Shown here: piece after piece, positions 1-6,514 of the stretch
How positions within the stretch are numbered: position 1 is the first letter of the stretch
Layout of the letters: every line of letters begins with the position of its first letter
Assembly (NCBI GenBank): GCA_043797615.1
Contig: JAZDPK010000041.1
Coordinates: 1 to 24,430 of the forward strand
Source: JAZDPK01 sp043797615
GTDB taxonomy: Bacteria > Patescibacteriota > Patescibacteriia > UBA11705 > JABHMO01
Direction of reading: 5' to 3'
DNA: 24,430 nt
The notes under the pieces: model-generated
What the model saw: only the letters and a program-made list of their open reading frames with translations
Database searches by the model: none
Told to the model about the DNA's origin: nothing
Position numbers and translations under genes: made by a program

Positions 1-149
1 TCTATTCCGACCCGATAATTTTCAACCGAAAATTAACCGAATGGCTGATTGAATACAATTTTGTCCGGCCGCACGAATCGTTGAATTACCAAACTCCGAT
101 AGAATTTTCCAAAGTGTTACCTATGTACTCATCTTGTACACAAGCTTGA
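1..149 (+). CDS. Transposase/integrase (rve-type), C-terminal fragment
   Basis: The reading frame is open from base 3 to the TGA at 147-149, giving 48 residues; the gene is cut by the window edge. The segment EYNFVRPHESLNYQTPIEF matches the tail of IS481/IS3-like DDE transposases, where the RPHxSLxYxTPxEF block follows the catalytic Glu. The catalytic D, D and E themselves lie outside the window. The protein would catalyse cut and strand transfer of an insertion sequence. No terminal inverted repeat could be confirmed from this end alone. The family call is good; the exact IS family is inference. Confidence 0.75.
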   Translation, partial: YSDPIIFNRKLTEWLIEYNFVRPHESLNYQTPIEFSKVLPMYSSCTQA

Positions 150-174
150 CTTTAACAAAAATTTACAGTAAAGT
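146..174 (+). promoter_or_regulatory. Candidate sigma70-type promoter for the 285-1238 gene
   Basis: TTGACT at 146-151 and TAAAGT at 169-174 are separated by 17 bp. The -35 box overlaps the transposase stop codon. The -10 box matches consensus at only 4 of 6 positions, so this is tentative. Transcription would give a leader of about 105 nt. Confidence 0.35.
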
Positions 175-185
175 AAAAACAATTT

Positions 186-256
186 CCCGGTCTTGTGGCC
201 GGGTCGTCAGCCGGTTTGTGCCGGTTGATAAGGAGTGTGCCTGCTCGTTTCAGGCA
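186..256 (+). other. Leader with three consecutive small hairpins
   Basis: Three short stems follow each other in the leader of the 285 gene: CCCGG/CCGGG (186-190 with 199-203), CCGG/CCGG (211-214 with 221-224) and TGCCTG/CAGGCA (238-243 with 251-256). An AAGGAG lies between the second and third. Function is unknown; I match it to no known riboswitch class. Confidence 0.3.
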
Positions 257-284
257 TTGTTCGTTGACAAGGAAGAGGTGTCTT

Positions 285-1238
285 ATGACAACCAAGGAAA
301 AAGACAGTCGCAAAATTGAAATCGTGAACGGACCAAGACAGTATGCGTTTCTCACAAATGTCATCATCAATTTTAATTCCGTGGAACTAACTTTATTGAT
401 TGATAAAAAACAAGTCGTGGTAGACGCGCAAATCATTTTTACAACCACCGATTCGCATGAAACTGTAAAAATTGCCGGATTTTTTATTCATGGCTTAAAT
501 CTCAATGATGCAAAAAAAATATGGGATTTGAAATCGGGTTCTGATTTTAAAATTACGGACAAATGGACAATCTATTTTACCGGCGCATACAACATTCAAA
601 GCGGCACCGGTGAATTATATCCGTTTTTACTGAATGATGATAAAGTGAAATTCTATTTTTGCAATGAAAGCATTCGTCCGGCCCCTCATCCGTTCAACGA
701 TTCAGTTTATATTGAGTTGCCCGCTCCGTTGAAAATCATCATTGAACATCAGAAAGAGCTGGCAATTAAAAAAGCCGTTGCCGAAGCGCTGACAAACGCG
801 AAGCAGTCTGAATCGCGGCCGGATGAATCTGCGGACAAGCGAATCGACGAATTGAAAAACAAGATTTCCGAGTCGGACAGAGGCGATAAATTGTCGAAGC
901 AAATGCTTTGCTGGCTTTTGGATGAAACGAAATTGTTCACCAAGCCGGCCGGAGTGGAATTTCCACGGAGCAGCGCATATGATTTTGGCACAAACATGCT
1001 CAACAACGCCAGCGACATTCTGAATGAATCTTCCGAACGATCCTTGTTGTCGCCGTATGAATTCGATGTTGATTTAAAAAACGGAACATTGGTAATCGCT
1101 GATTTTTCTATTGATCCAGATTTGGTGATCAAACTCAAAGAAGTTAACATGGATCTTTTGAATCACTTATCGAAAATTAGATTCTATAGCGAATTCAAAC
1201 CCATTACTGCGACAGTAGTGGGTTTTCTTATTTTTTAA
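285..1238 (+). CDS. Hypothetical protein, 317 aa
   Basis: I do not recognise this protein. The ATG at 285 was chosen because GGAAGAGG sits 7 bp upstream; the frame stays open further upstream but without a ribosome site. Residues about 10-150 alternate hydrophobic and polar residues, as in a beta-rich domain. Residues about 160-205 are charged, Lys/Glu/Asp-rich and probably a helical or coiled linker. The last 110 residues look like a second mixed alpha/beta domain. There is no signal peptide and no membrane segment, so a cytoplasmic location is likely. The final codons run through a hairpin plus T-run that looks like an intrinsic terminator, which raises the possibility of a small 3' frameshift. 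The left neighbour is a transposase fragment, so the gene may be accessory. Confidence 0.7.
   Translation: MTTKEKDSRKIEIVNGPRQYAFLTNVIINFNSVELTLLIDKKQVVVDAQIIFTTTDSHETVKIAGFFIHGLNLNDAKKIWDLKSGSDFKITDKWTIYFTGAYNIQSGTGELYPFLLNDDKVKFYFCNESIRPAPHPFNDSVYIELPAPLKIIIEHQKELAIKKAVAEALTNAKQSESRPDESADKRIDELKNKISESDRGDKLSKQMLCWLLDETKLFTKPAGVEFPRSSAYDFGTNMLNNASDILNESSERSLLSPYEFDVDLKNGTLVIADFSIDPDLVIKLKEVNMDLLNHLSKIRFYSEFKPITATVVGFLIF
1197..1236 (+). terminator. Intrinsic terminator overlapping the end of the 285-1238 gene
   Basis: A 13-bp stem pairs 1197-1209 with 1213-1225 (one G-T wobble, 3-nt loop) and is followed by a T-rich tract. It lies before the in-frame TAA at 1236, so coding sequence and terminator overlap. 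Confidence 0.75.
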
Positions 1239-1251
1239 AATTATTTTTTAC

Positions 1252-1327
1252 TGGCAGGGGCGCTAGGATTTGAACCTAGTCTAATGGTTTTGGAGACCAT
1301 TGTGCTACCGTTAAACACTACGCCCCC
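1252..1327 (-). tRNA. tRNA-Trp (anticodon CCA)
   Basis: Read on the minus strand, a full cloverleaf is present. The acceptor GGGGGCG pairs with CGCCCCT (the first pair is G-U). The anticodon stem ATGGT/ACCAT has loop CTCCAAA, giving CCA at positions 34-36. The T arm is CTAGG/CCTAG around TTCAAAT. Discriminator G and an encoded CCA are at the 3' end. It decodes UGG, consistent with UGA serving as a stop in this window. Confidence 0.95.
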
Positions 1328-1339
1328 ATGTTTTAAAAT

Positions 1340-1374
1340 CAAAACGCAAAGTTCAAAACTCAAAATGCAAATAT
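1340..1374. repeat. Heptamer array (five units)
   Basis: Each unit begins CAAA exactly every 7 nt (1340, 1347, 1354, 1361, 1368), for example CAAAACG, CAAAGTT. It lies just upstream of tRNA-Trp. A related array with the same period lies inside the GT2 gene at 7089-7123. Confidence 0.8.
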
Positions 1375-1405
1375 AAATCGAATTTAGGATAACACACTTA
1401 AAGAC

Positions 1406-1852
1406 TTATTTCAACTTAAAGAATAGCCAATTATTCTTTTTATTTTTAAATTTCACCAGAACGAATTTACCGTTTAATTTATCGCCTTTCAATTCGAAAA
1501 CAATCTTATCGTCGCCAACGCTTTCCGGAATCCAAATTCCTTTATCCCAAATCTTCACCGTGCCGCCGCCGTATTCGCCTTGCGGAATTTCGCCTTCGAA
1601 TTTGGCGTATTCCACCGGATGATCTTCCACGTGAACGGCCAGACGTTTGACGACGTCATTTTTTGGTTCTTTTGGTATCGCCCAAGACATTAAAACGCCT
1701 TTCCATTCCAGCCGTAAATCAAAATGCAAGTGGGACGCGTGATGTTCTTGCACGACGAATAATAAATCACCTGGCGCGCTTTTTTCTAATTTGCCCCGCG
1801 GTTCGGCTGTTTTATTGAAACGGCGCTTGGCTTTATAATCATGCAACGACAT
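1406..1852 (-). CDS. LigD-type DNA 3'-phosphoesterase domain protein, 148 aa
   Basis: This is a stand-alone copy of the 3'-phosphoesterase (PE) module of bacterial ligase D, which trims 3'-phosphate and 3'-ribonucleotide ends during break repair. The signature runs QEHHASHLHFDLRLE, with metal and active-site candidates His37, His43, Asp45 and Arg47, then DHPVEY (His79, Tyr83) and GEIPQGEYGGGTV. At 148 residues it is a complete PE module. No ligase or primase module is fused or adjacent. Its start overlaps the preceding small gene by 14 bp, so it is the last gene of a three-gene operon. Whether it works with Ku and a separate ligase cannot be told here. Confidence 0.9.
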   Translation of the reverse strand: MSLHDYKAKRRFNKTAEPRGKLEKSAPGDLLFVVQEHHASHLHFDLRLEWKGVLMSWAIPKEPKNDVVKRLAVHVEDHPVEYAKFEGEIPQGEYGGGTVKIWDKGIWIPESVGDDKIVFELKGDKLNGKFVLVKFKNKKNNWLFFKLK

Positions 1853-2045
1853 AATTTCGTTTAAACTCTATGTGCGCTTTCGCAACGTCAATTTCAAGCC
1901 GAAAAATCGCCGAATTGATTTTGTCGATCAAGTTTCTCGCTCGACGCACGTCGGATTGCGCCAAGAGTTTGGCAAAATCCAAATCATTCTTCAAATCGGC
2001 AATGTCATTTGTCCAGGTTTTAATTTCAAATTCAAAACGCTTCAT
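1839..2045 (-). CDS. Small hypothetical helical protein, 68 aa
   Basis: I do not recognise this protein. It is highly charged and predicted mostly helical, with spaced hydrophobic residues (a DIADLKNDLDFAKLL stretch and an INSAIFRLEIDVAKAHIEF stretch) that suggest a helical hairpin or short coiled coil. Its ATG overlaps the upstream stop as ATGA at 2042-2045, and its 3' end overlaps the phosphoesterase start by 14 bp. This arrangement implies translational coupling of all three genes. There is no membrane segment. Confidence 0.65.
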   Translation of the reverse strand: MKRFEFEIKTWTNDIADLKNDLDFAKLLAQSDVRRARNLIDKINSAIFRLEIDVAKAHIEFKRNYVVA

Positions 2046-2338
2046 AATGTCTGCTTTATGTTCGCGGGCATTAAACTTTGAATCTTATTTTCCAAAACAA
2101 CAATTCGCTCATGCGCTTTTTCCGCGTCGCTCATTACCGCTTTCAAATCTTCTTCCAACATCTTTTTGATTCTTTCCGTCGTTCTCAAATGATGCTCTTG
2201 GGTCTCTTCGAGCGCAGTCAGTTTCTTTTTCAAATATTCAAACTCTTCCCGGACCGTCACCGAAGCTTTTCCCATTTCTTCATGCAATACGGAACGCATC
2301 GCGTCATTAATTTGTTTTATGTCGTTTATATCCAGCAT
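2042..2338 (-). CDS. Coiled-coil protein, 98 aa
   Basis: I do not recognise a family. Residues about 30-95 form a long amphipathic, Glu/Lys-rich helix with repeated heptad-like Leu/Ile/Val spacing (EFEYLKKKLTALEE, then IVVLENKIQSL), typical of a coiled coil. It is the first gene of the operon with the 68-aa protein and the LigD-type phosphoesterase. The ATG at 2336-2338 has no Shine-Dalgarno sequence and lies 2-4 nt downstream of the predicted transcription start, so the mRNA may be leaderless. Confidence 0.75.
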   Translation of the reverse strand: MLDINDIKQINDAMRSVLHEEMGKASVTVREEFEYLKKKLTALEETQEHHLRTTERIKKMLEEDLKAVMSDAEKAHERIVVLENKIQSLMPANIKQTL

Positions 2339-2346
2339 ATGATCAT

Positions 2347-2375
2347 ATTATAACGTCCGCCAATATCCTGGTCAA
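2347..2375 (-). promoter_or_regulatory. Strong promoter for the 2338-1406 operon, probably leaderless
   Basis: On the minus strand TTGACC (2370-2375) and TATAAT (2347-2352) are spaced by exactly 17 bp. Transcription would begin near 2340, and the ATG begins at 2338. The -35 box lies immediately beyond the stop codon of the GT4 gene. Confidence 0.7.
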
Positions 2376-2377
2376 CA

Positions 2378-3556
2378 TCAAAACACCATATCAATTAGTT
2401 TTTTGACATAGTTATCCACAATAAGCGATTTTGATCTTTCCAAACACGCCCTGCTCATTTCCGCATATTTTTCATTTGATAAGCCGATCGCTTTATTCAA
2501 CGCCGCTAAAAACGACGAATTATCGCCGGGCAAAAACGTAAAACCGGTTTTTCCGTTTTCAACCAGCTCTACGCTGCCGCCGATATCGGAAACAATGACC
2601 GGCGTTCCGTTCTGATAAGCCAGAGGAATCACGGTAGGCGAATTTTCATAGCAGAGCGACGGCATGATGAAAAAATCATAGTTTACAAACGTTATTTGCT
2701 GTTCATCGGCCGACATTGTTTCAATTATTTTCACTGAACTCGGCAATTCTTTAATGAATTTCTCGTTATTTAGCAGCGAGCCTTTGCCGCAGATCAGCAA
2801 TTCATTTTTAATATTATTTTTTCGCCAAAAATCAACCAGCCATTCAATCCCTTTGTGCCTTTCCAATTGGTTAATACACAAAAAATTTCCCGTTTTTGTT
2901 TTTTTCGGCGTCTTCGCGCTGTCAAACGGATTAGTCAGCGGATTTTGCAAGACAATCCGTTTTGAATTTTTGAAAAATCCGCGTTTGTCGTAGAATTTCA
3001 TCAGCCATTCTGACGGCGAAACCACAATTGCCGGCGAGCTGAACAGCCAGCGATTGATCAGTCTGTAAATTTTTACCAGAGAACCATTTACCAAGAAACT
3101 ATTTTCTTTGCTTTTGACAATAATGCCGATCGAAGCCAGCTGAACATCATGGACAACGTGAATATGCTTGATTTTTAAATTCCGAATTGCGGCCGGCACG
3201 GTAAATCCCATACCCATTAAATTGTGAGTGATAATCGCATCGGGTTTATCCGCGATTAAAATCTTTTTTACTTTAAAATATGCGCCGATATTGAACTCAT
3301 TAAAAAAATGCCAGAACATCTTGAAAAAAATATTGTGTTTTTTCAAATCGGAATAACGGCATATGTTTGTTTGATGAAAACGATAAACTTTCACGCCGCT
3401 TTGATTTTCAAGCGTTGATCCGCGCTCCGATTGAGTCGTTATAACAAAAACGCGATGACCAAGGCGCGCGAATTCTTCGGCCGTCGCTTCGGCCACCCGC
3501 TCCGCCCCGCCGATTGAATGCGGCTTGTAAAAATTGGAGATTATGCAGATTTTCAT
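2378..3556 (-). CDS. Glycosyltransferase family 4, 392 aa
   Basis: A GT-B fold sugar transferase that moves a sugar from a nucleotide donor to a glycan or lipid acceptor at the inner face of the membrane. The N-terminal domain carries the acceptor-site loop PHSIGGAERVAE (Gly16-Gly17) and an HVVHDV segment near residue 133. The C-terminal donor domain has LERHKGIEWL (about 231), LLICGKGSL (about 253), and the nucleotide-sugar site around YENSPTVIPLAYQNGTPVIVS (303-323), with Glu304 as the usual donor-binding acidic residue. Length is normal for GT4. It is the most distal gene of the glycan cluster, separated from the radical SAM gene by a 159-bp spacer. Donor and acceptor cannot be assigned. 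Confidence 0.9.
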   Translation of the reverse strand: MKICIISNFYKPHSIGGAERVAEATAEEFARLGHRVFVITTQSERGSTLENQSGVKVYRFHQTNICRYSDLKKHNIFFKMFWHFFNEFNIGAYFKVKKILIADKPDAIITHNLMGMGFTVPAAIRNLKIKHIHVVHDVQLASIGIIVKSKENSFLVNGSLVKIYRLINRWLFSSPAIVVSPSEWLMKFYDKRGFFKNSKRIVLQNPLTNPFDSAKTPKKTKTGNFLCINQLERHKGIEWLVDFWRKNNIKNELLICGKGSLLNNEKFIKELPSSVKIIETMSADEQQITFVNYDFFIMPSLCYENSPTVIPLAYQNGTPVIVSDIGGSVELVENGKTGFTFLPGDNSSFLAALNKAIGLSNEKYAEMSRACLERSKSLIVDNYVKKLIDMVF

Positions 3557-3715
3557 AAATTAAGAAGGGGCAATACGAGGCTAATGAGGGCGAATAAGGC
3601 AGAAGAAGGCAAAGATGGCTCAAGAAGATATGCGAGACTAATTATTCAAGACTATCCTCTTTAGCCTTCTTAAGCCCTCTTTATTCATTAGTTCTCTTTC
3701 CTTTTTACGCCATCG
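3557..3715. repeat. Quasi-periodic low-complexity spacer
   Basis: A spacer between two glycan genes. GGC recurs on the + strand every 9-10 nt over about 3565-3620, and the far half carries similar words in inverted orientation (CTAATGA near one end, TCATTAG near the other). No ORF and no clear terminator were seen. Confidence 0.5.
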
Positions 3716-4702
3716 TCACCCCCTTCTTTCTAGAGATAAAATATCGCACTTGCCGCAATATTTCCGTTGATTTTTCCGGAATTCCTTGAACTTTTCGCCG
3801 TGCCAGATGGCGCCAAGTTCTTCATTTTGAATATCGCCCATCACCAGATTCGGCAACGCGCAGCAAGGCGTCACTTTCGCGTCTTCGTTGATGTAAACGT
3901 CGCCAAGCAGCCGCAAGCAATATTTCGCGCTGCCAAGAAGCGGCATTGTCATTTTAAAAACCTGGCGGGCGAAACCGTCGAGCGCGGCGTGCGGCAGAAA
4001 ATCCAATCCGATCCTCGTTCCTTTGATTTTTCGCTCGATCTTTTTTATTATCGCCTTTTCCGCCTTTAAATCCGGACGACTGTAATCATGGAAGCGCACG
4101 TCCAACCGCGTCAGTCGCACGCGGTCTATCCCCTTTTCAACCGCAAAATCAACGATTTCCAGAATGTCGCTCTCGTTCTCCGCGCCGAACACCGATTGGA
4201 TATAAATTTTTAACAAACTTTTCGCCTTCTTCCTGGCATCGATCAATTTTTCAACGGCGCTAACCTGTCCGCCAGCCGCGTGACCGATCGATTCTTTTTT
4301 TTCAGCGATTCTTTCAATGGAAAAGGCGATCGCGTCCAGGCCGCTTTCGAGCAGCGCGGAAATTTTTTCATCGGTCAATATCGACCCGTTCGTCGTCAAC
4401 CTGGCATTCATGCCGTTTGCCTTGCAGAGCTTGATCATTCTAAATAAATCAGGATGGAGAAAAGGCTCGCCCCAGCCGGTTAAAACGACATTCTTGACGC
4501 CGTCAAGCTTTGCTAAAATTTTTTCAAACAAAAAAAGATCAATGTCCTTGATCCCCACTCTCAGATCGTTCCGCTGGCACATCGGGCAATTGAAATTGCA
4601 GCGGTTCGTTATTGCGATCTGCGCCGTCCTCGGCCTCATTAGCATATTTGAATAAATCCGCGCCAGCGCTTCTATCATCATATTTTGAATTTGCCGTTGC
4701 AA
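3716..4702 (-). CDS. Radical SAM protein with SPASM-like C-terminus, 328 aa
   Basis: TNRCNFNCPMC near the N-terminus gives the CxxxCxxC motif (Cys35, Cys39, Cys42) that binds the 4Fe-4S cluster and S-adenosylmethionine. The GWGEPFLHPDL block is the usual GGEP-type SAM contact. The C-terminal part has additional cysteines (Cys262, Cys280, Cys281, Cys316, Cys319) in the spacing of a SPASM/twitch auxiliary cluster. Such enzymes modify peptides, sugars or lipids by radical chemistry. The substrate is unknown, but the gene begins 1 bp after the GT4 stop, so a role in glycan or lipid modification is plausible. Confidence 0.88.
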   Translation of the reverse strand: MQRQIQNMMIEALARIYSNMLMRPRTAQIAITNRCNFNCPMCQRNDLRVGIKDIDLFLFEKILAKLDGVKNVVLTGWGEPFLHPDLFRMIKLCKANGMNARLTTNGSILTDEKISALLESGLDAIAFSIERIAEKKESIGHAAGGQVSAVEKLIDARKKAKSLLKIYIQSVFGAENESDILEIVDFAVEKGIDRVRLTRLDVRFHDYSRPDLKAEKAIIKKIERKIKGTRIGLDFLPHAALDGFARQVFKMTMPLLGSAKYCLRLLGDVYINEDAKVTPCCALPNLVMGDIQNEELGAIWHGEKFKEFRKNQRKYCGKCDILSLERRG

Positions 4703-4703
4703 A

Positions 4704-5837
4704 TTATAAATTACTGTAAACCTCGAGCAGCCTGTCGGTGATCCGCGACCAGCGGTATTTCTTTTCGACCGAATCCAGGCAGTTTTGCCCGAATTTCGTT
4801 GCCAGACCCGGATTATTCACGAAATACATGATTTTGTCGGCGATGTCTTTGCTGTTGCGCGGTTCGACCAGCAGACCGTTCACGCCCACATCCACCACCG
4901 AGCGCACGCCTTTCAAATTGGACGCGATAACTGGCTTACCGCAGGCCATTGCTTCAATAAGAACAATGCCGAACGCTTCGTTGGTATTGATCGACGGCAA
5001 GACGAAAATGTCGCCCAAATTGTAATATTTCGGCAAAATATCAGCGCCGACAAAACCCGTGAATTTAACGCGATCCGTCAAATTCATTTCCTGCGCCTGT
5101 TTTTCATAGCTTTCCAGCAGGCTGCCCGAACCAACGATCAGCGCCTTGACCGATTTGTCGTCAATGAGCGAAATCGCGCGAATCAAATAATTCACGCCTT
5201 TGAAATAATGGCTGGCGCCGAGGCCGCCGACGAACAGAACCACTTTGTCGCCAATCGACAGGCCGTGCATTTTCAAAAGCGCCGGATCCTTCGGCATTGG
5301 CCGGTAAAAGCGCGGCACGCCGAACGGAATTTCCGCGAATTTACCGATATGCGTGAAATAATATTTCTGAATGCGGGAATTTTCAATATAATCGAAAGAC
5401 GAGACGATTATTTTATCCGCGCTTTCCAGAATGAAATTCAAAAAAAGCCTGCGGCCGGCCTTCTCGTAAATCTTCCGCCAGCCGCGGAGATTCAAATCTT
5501 GATGATACGTGATAATGAGCTTTGCCTTCGGAAACATCCTTTTTCGCAGGGCAACGATGAGGCTGCTGCCGAGAAGCGGATAATGAAGATGGATGACGTC
5601 GAATCCGGAAAGCCGCCAGAAGAGCTGGGGCATGACAGCGCCGAGGCCGATGCGCATGAACGGGACAAGCAGCTTCAAGGCGTAGCGCTTTGCTTCGGCC
5701 GAATTCTTCTTCGTCCGCGGAACGAAAAACGCGACCTCGTGTCCGCGCTCAAAGAGCTGATCGGCATAGGAATGCGCGGCCATGCCGATGCCGCCGGCGT
5801 CCGGCGGGACATGGCATGCGATATGAGCGATTTTCAT
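4704..5837 (-). CDS. Glycosyltransferase family 4, 377 aa
   Basis: A GT-B fold enzyme. The N-terminal loop PPDAGGIGMAAHSYA (Gly15-Gly16) and the C-terminal EX7E motif, Glu287 and Glu295 in NEAFGIVLIEAMACGKPVIA, are textbook GT4. Donor-domain strands LFVGGLGASHYFKGV (about 201) and ALIVGSGSL (about 232) are also present. I chose MKIAHI at 5837 rather than the ATG 15 bp upstream, because family members start at this beta strand. There is no convincing Shine-Dalgarno sequence. It sits 1 bp upstream of the radical SAM gene, so they are probably co-transcribed. It resembles phosphatidylinositol-mannosyltransferase-like and capsule GT4 enzymes; the precise substrate is unknown. Confidence 0.92.
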   Translation of the reverse strand: MKIAHIACHVPPDAGGIGMAAHSYADQLFERGHEVAFFVPRTKKNSAEAKRYALKLLVPFMRIGLGAVMPQLFWRLSGFDVIHLHYPLLGSSLIVALRKRMFPKAKLIITYHQDLNLRGWRKIYEKAGRRLFLNFILESADKIIVSSFDYIENSRIQKYYFTHIGKFAEIPFGVPRFYRPMPKDPALLKMHGLSIGDKVVLFVGGLGASHYFKGVNYLIRAISLIDDKSVKALIVGSGSLLESYEKQAQEMNLTDRVKFTGFVGADILPKYYNLGDIFVLPSINTNEAFGIVLIEAMACGKPVIASNLKGVRSVVDVGVNGLLVEPRNSKDIADKIMYFVNNPGLATKFGQNCLDSVEKKYRWSRITDRLLEVYSNL

Positions 5838-5849
5838 AAAAATAATAAT

Positions 5850-5877
5850 CAATTATCAATTTCCAATACTCAAACAA
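5850..5877. repeat. Heptamer array (four units)
   Basis: Units start with CAA every 7 nt (5850, 5857, 5864, 5871), for example CAATTAT, CAATTTC. It lies in the A+T-rich spacer directly upstream of the GT4 gene. Confidence 0.7.
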
Positions 5878-5956
5878 TAATCAATATTAAAATTCTAATA
5901 ATCAAATCATTTGGATTTTTAAATTCAAGCAAATTGCTCGTTGCCCATTACTGTAT

Positions 5957-6490
5957 TTATTTCGCCATCTGCTTCCGCAAATCCGCCATGTAAAACGGCT
6001 CGCAGCTATTGAAGTAATCGCCGGATAAAACCGTGCATGTATTGATGTAGCCGAGCGGCTGACTGTCCTCCTGTCCGACGTCGAGCGAGTCTTCCTCGTA
6101 ATAATTTTGAATGATGCACTGATTCTGGTCGTTCGGCTTGATAATGCGGATCAGAGAATAAACGATTTGATTGCCGTCTGCCTCGTTCACCCGCACGAGG
6201 AGGATGTTATGCCGGTCGCAATTTTCAAACGCCTGCTCAAAGCATTTTTTCACGCGGTCATTTGCGCGTCCGGCCGTCATTTTGCCGCTGCTGTCGCTCT
6301 TGTACCAGATGCCGCAACTGAGCTCGTTCGCGTTATAATAATGCTCGACCGGCGTGGCAATCGCGTGCCGGAAGCTGCTTTTCAGCTGCATTTGCGACAA
6401 TGGATAGTATAATTTTATGTAAATTACAATAAAAACGACAAGGAGTATCGCCGCCAGCCAAATCAGGTTTTTGATCAAATTTTTGCTCAT
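5957..6490 (-). CDS. Membrane-anchored hypothetical protein with six cysteines, 177 aa
   Basis: I do not recognise a family. Residues 8-26 form one hydrophobic membrane segment preceded by Lys residues, so an N-in, C-out anchor is likely. The remaining 150 residues would lie outside the membrane. They contain six cysteines (59, 83, 91, 125, 152, 163), an even number that could form three disulfides. It is located between GT2 and GT4 genes and is probably a cell-surface protein made with the glycan cluster. The N-terminal segment also resembles a pilin-like or secretion-type helix, but no prepilin cleavage motif is present. Confidence 0.75.
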   Translation of the reverse strand: MSKNLIKNLIWLAAILLVVFIVIYIKLYYPLSQMQLKSSFRHAIATPVEHYYNANELSCGIWYKSDSSGKMTAGRANDRVKKCFEQAFENCDRHNILLVRVNEADGNQIVYSLIRIIKPNDQNQCIIQNYYEEDSLDVGQEDSQPLGYINTCTVLSGDYFNSCEPFYMADLRKQMAK

Positions 6491-6514
6491 ATTTCTTGCT
6501 GTGATAGACGAATA

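Noticed and set aside
195..284. Upstream extension of the 285-1238 gene to a start at 195
   Set aside because: The region holds three hairpins and no ribosome site; GGAAGAGG points to the ATG at 285.
4785..5993. A long + strand open frame of about 400 codons opposite the GT4 gene
   Set aside because: It is antisense to a clear GT4 with all motifs, has low-complexity composition rich in Arg/His/Asn, and no ribosome site. It is a shadow of the codon pattern on the other strand.
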